NCBI GenBank assembly: GCA_002390305.1
Contig: DGPE01000014.1
Coordinates: forward strand, 1-6,295
Direction of reading: 5' to 3'
DNA: 6,295 bases
Origin: Micrococcales bacterium UBA4448
Lineage (GTDB): Bacteria > Actinomycetota > Actinomycetes > Actinomycetales > Microbacteriaceae
Position 1 is the stretch's first letter, and every line of letters begins with the position of its first letter. A program made the translations under genes and the position numbers. Positions 4,820 to 6,295 of this stretch are shown here, one piece after another. The notes beneath the pieces are model-generated. The model searched no databases. It was not told where the DNA came from and was given only the letters and a program-made list of their open reading frames with translations.

Positions 4820-5809
4820 GTGCTAATTGCACAGCGCCCCACATTGCACGAAGAAGTTCTAGGACCAAACCGTTCACGTTTTATCCTTGATCCACTAGAG
4901 CCAGGTTTTGGCTACACCCTTGGTAACTCGATGCGCCGCACACTGCTCAGCTCGATTCCAGGTGCAGCGGTAACTAACATTCGAATTCAAGGCGTCAGCC
5001 ACGAGTTCTCAACCATTGCCGGAGTGAAGGAAGATGTTGTTGAGGTAATCCTGAACATCAAAAACCTAGTTGTGTCCTCAGAGCACGACGCTCCAGTGGT
5101 TGCACACCTAACCAAGAGTGCCGCCGGCCCAGTAACTGCCGCAGACATTCAGGTTCCAGCCGGCGTCGAAGTTCATAACCCAGAGTTACTTCTGGCAACC
5201 CTGAACGCCAAGGGCAAGCTAGAGGTCGAGTTCATCATTGAGCGCGGTCGTGGCTATGTTCAGGCTTCCCAGAACCGCAATCCAGATGCAGAAGCTGGCG
5301 TAATTCCAGTTGACTCCATCTACAGCCCAGTTTTGAAGGTCTCCTATCGCGTTGAGGCAACTCGTGCCGGTGAGTTCACTAACTTCGACAAGCTAATCGT
5401 TGATGTTGAGACCAAGTCCTCGGTTGAGCCCCGCGACGCAATTGCATCCGCAGGTTCAACCCTTGTTGAGCTATTTGGCCTTGCCAAGGAGCTAAACGAA
5501 GAGGCAGAGGGAATCGAGATCGGGCCAGCCCCAGTTGAGGTTGCAACCTCTAACGAGCTCAGCACCCCGATTGAGGATCTGGACCTAACCGTTCGCTCCT
5601 ACAACTGCCTAAAGCGCGAGGGAATCAACACTGTTTCAGAGCTAATTGCACTGAGCGAAGACCAGTTGATGAACATCCGCAACTTCGGCTCAAAGTCCGT
5701 TGATGAAGTTCGCGACAAGCTCACCGAGCTTGGACTGAAGTTCAAGGACGCCGTACCAGGTTTTGATTCTGCATACTTCGGTGGCGGTTTCGACGAAGAT
5801 CAGATCTAA
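4820..5809 (+). CDS. rpoA: DNA-directed RNA polymerase alpha subunit
   Basis: The 329-residue subunit dimerises to nucleate core RNA polymerase assembly and contacts promoters and activators. The N-terminal domain covers about 1-228, with the dimerisation and beta-binding motif GYTLGNSMRRTLLSSIPGAA (31-50), GVKEDVVEVILNIK (68-81) and a late SAGSTLVELFGLAKEL (210-225). A linker of about 20 residues follows. The C-terminal domain is at about 247-310 (PIEDLDLTVRSYNCLKREGI), with Arg259, Asn262, Lys265, Gly290 and Lys292 at positions matching the UP-element-binding residues R265, N268, K271, G296 and K298 of E. coli. A short Gly- and acidic-rich tail (FGGGFDEDQI) ends the protein. GTG start, Shine-Dalgarno AAAGGAA. 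Leucine codon CTA is used unusually often here. rplQ follows after 25 bases. Confidence 0.98.
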   Translation: MLIAQRPTLHEEVLGPNRSRFILDPLEPGFGYTLGNSMRRTLLSSIPGAAVTNIRIQGVSHEFSTIAGVKEDVVEVILNIKNLVVSSEHDAPVVAHLTKSAAGPVTAADIQVPAGVEVHNPELLLATLNAKGKLEVEFIIERGRGYVQASQNRNPDAEAGVIPVDSIYSPVLKVSYRVEATRAGEFTNFDKLIVDVETKSSVEPRDAIASAGSTLVELFGLAKELNEEAEGIEIGPAPVEVATSNELSTPIEDLDLTVRSYNCLKREGINTVSELIALSEDQLMNIRNFGSKSVDEVRDKLTELGLKFKDAVPGFDSAYFGGGFDEDQI

Positions 5810-5834
5810 TTCCTAGACCCGCAAGGAGAAACTA

Positions 5835-6295
5835 ATGCCTACCCCAACAAAAGGCCCACGCCTCGGAGGCGGTCCCGCCCACGAGCGCCTAATGCTCAAC
5901 AACATGGCGACATCGCTTTTCATGCACAAGCGAATCGTCACCACTGAGACCAAGGCTAAGCGCCTGCGTCCGGTTGCAGAGCGTTTGGTGACATTCGCAA
6001 AGCGTGGCGACCTAGCGGCCAGACGTAAAGTCATGCAGCAGATCCTGGACAAGTCAATTGTTCACGAGCTGTTCGCTGAGATTGCACCATTGGTTGCAGA
6101 CCGTGATGGTGGCTACACCCGAATCACCAAGCTTGGCTACCGCAAGGGCGACAATGCTCCTATGGCAGTCATCGAGCTTGTGCTTGAAAAGGTCGAGCCA
6201 AAGCCAAAGACATCCAAGACCAAGCTGGTTAACAACATCGCGACCACTGCAGCTGCAGAGCCAGTGGCCGAGGAAGTTGTAGAAGAAGTAGCTGA
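5835..6295 (+). CDS. rplQ: 50S ribosomal protein L17 (bL17), 3'-truncated by the window edge
   Basis: ATG at 5835 follows AAGGAG (5823-5828) at six bases, and the frame stays open to the end of the window (153 complete codons, no stop reached). L17 sits near the peptide exit tunnel of the large subunit. The family body is complete: MPTPTKGPRLGGGPAHERLM, LNNMATSLFMHKRIVTTETK, AKRLRPVAERLVTFAKRGDL, then ADRDGGYTRITKLGYRKGDN and APMAVIELVLE up to about residue 118. After that comes a Lys/Pro linker (KVEPKPKTSKTK) and then an Ala/Glu/Val-rich acidic tail (AAAEPVAEEVVEEVA) running off the window. Such acidic C-terminal extensions are known in actinobacterial L17; the full tail length cannot be seen. 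The rpoA-rplQ pairing is nearly universal in bacteria. Confidence 0.97.
   Translation, partial: MPTPTKGPRLGGGPAHERLMLNNMATSLFMHKRIVTTETKAKRLRPVAERLVTFAKRGDLAARRKVMQQILDKSIVHELFAEIAPLVADRDGGYTRITKLGYRKGDNAPMAVIELVLEKVEPKPKTSKTKLVNNIATTAAAEPVAEEVVEEVA

Noticed and set aside
5813..6052. Minus-strand open frame over the start of rplQ
   Set aside because: It is a shadow of the L17 coding sequence and has no ribosome-binding site or family resemblance.
6058..6282. A 74-codon + strand frame near the window end
   Set aside because: It overlaps rplQ in another frame. The rplQ frame shows strong L17 similarity from 5835 to the window edge.
1..6295. Mobile elements, CRISPR repeats, tRNA genes or a defence system
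   Set aside because: The window is almost fully covered by conserved same-strand housekeeping genes with short gaps. I saw no direct repeats, transposase-like frames or cloverleaf pattern.

Overview
The window is a stretch of ribosomal-protein and translation genes, all on the + strand: the end of an spc-type cluster joined to an alpha-type cluster. The gene order is rplO (5' end missing), secY, adk, map, infA, rpmJ, rpsM, rpsK, rpoA, rplQ (3' end missing). This order, SecY starting MFKAIARAFRTPDLR, the 194-residue short-LID adenylate kinase and an Ala/Lys-rich N-terminal tail on L15 all point to an actinobacterium. The roughly balanced base composition, the frequent CTA leucine codons and the L15 tail fit a low-GC Microbacteriaceae lineage (freshwater Luna type, such as Rhodoluna or Aquiluna). 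The lineage is an inference from memory and was not searched.

Region by region: bases 1-534 hold the C-terminal 177 residues of L15. Bases 559-2456 hold secY (TTG start) and adk (GTG start), overlapping by four bases. map follows at 2477-3301. A 124-base gap with one good hairpin separates map from infA (3426-3647), which is followed 12 bases later by rpmJ (3660-3773, 37 codons). A perfect 16-base palindrome spans the rpmJ stop. The 135-base gap before rpsM (3909-4286) holds an elaborate potential RNA structure. rpsK (4318-4722) follows, then a 97-base gap with overlapping, mutually exclusive hairpins, then rpoA (4820-5809, GTG start) and rplQ (5835 to the window end). No rpsD (S4) lies between rpsK and rpoA.

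Together the genes supply ribosome parts (L15, L36, S13, S11, L17), initiation factor IF-1, the RNA polymerase alpha subunit, the membrane protein-export channel, nascent-protein N-terminal Met removal, and AMP/ADP balance: a growth-rate-coupled housekeeping block. The proteins are ordinary, and I see no mobile element, defence system, CRISPR array or tRNA.

The part that deserves attention is non-coding. The rpsM leader can fold as a junction of three hairpins closed by a long-range stem, and the loop of one hairpin is perfectly complementary, over eight bases, to the segment just upstream of the rpsM ribosome-binding site. The rpoA leader has an A:B / B:C / C:D arrangement of alternative stems. 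Both look like candidate regulatory (autogenous or attenuator-like) mRNA leaders. I found them by hand, without energy calculation or comparison with relatives.
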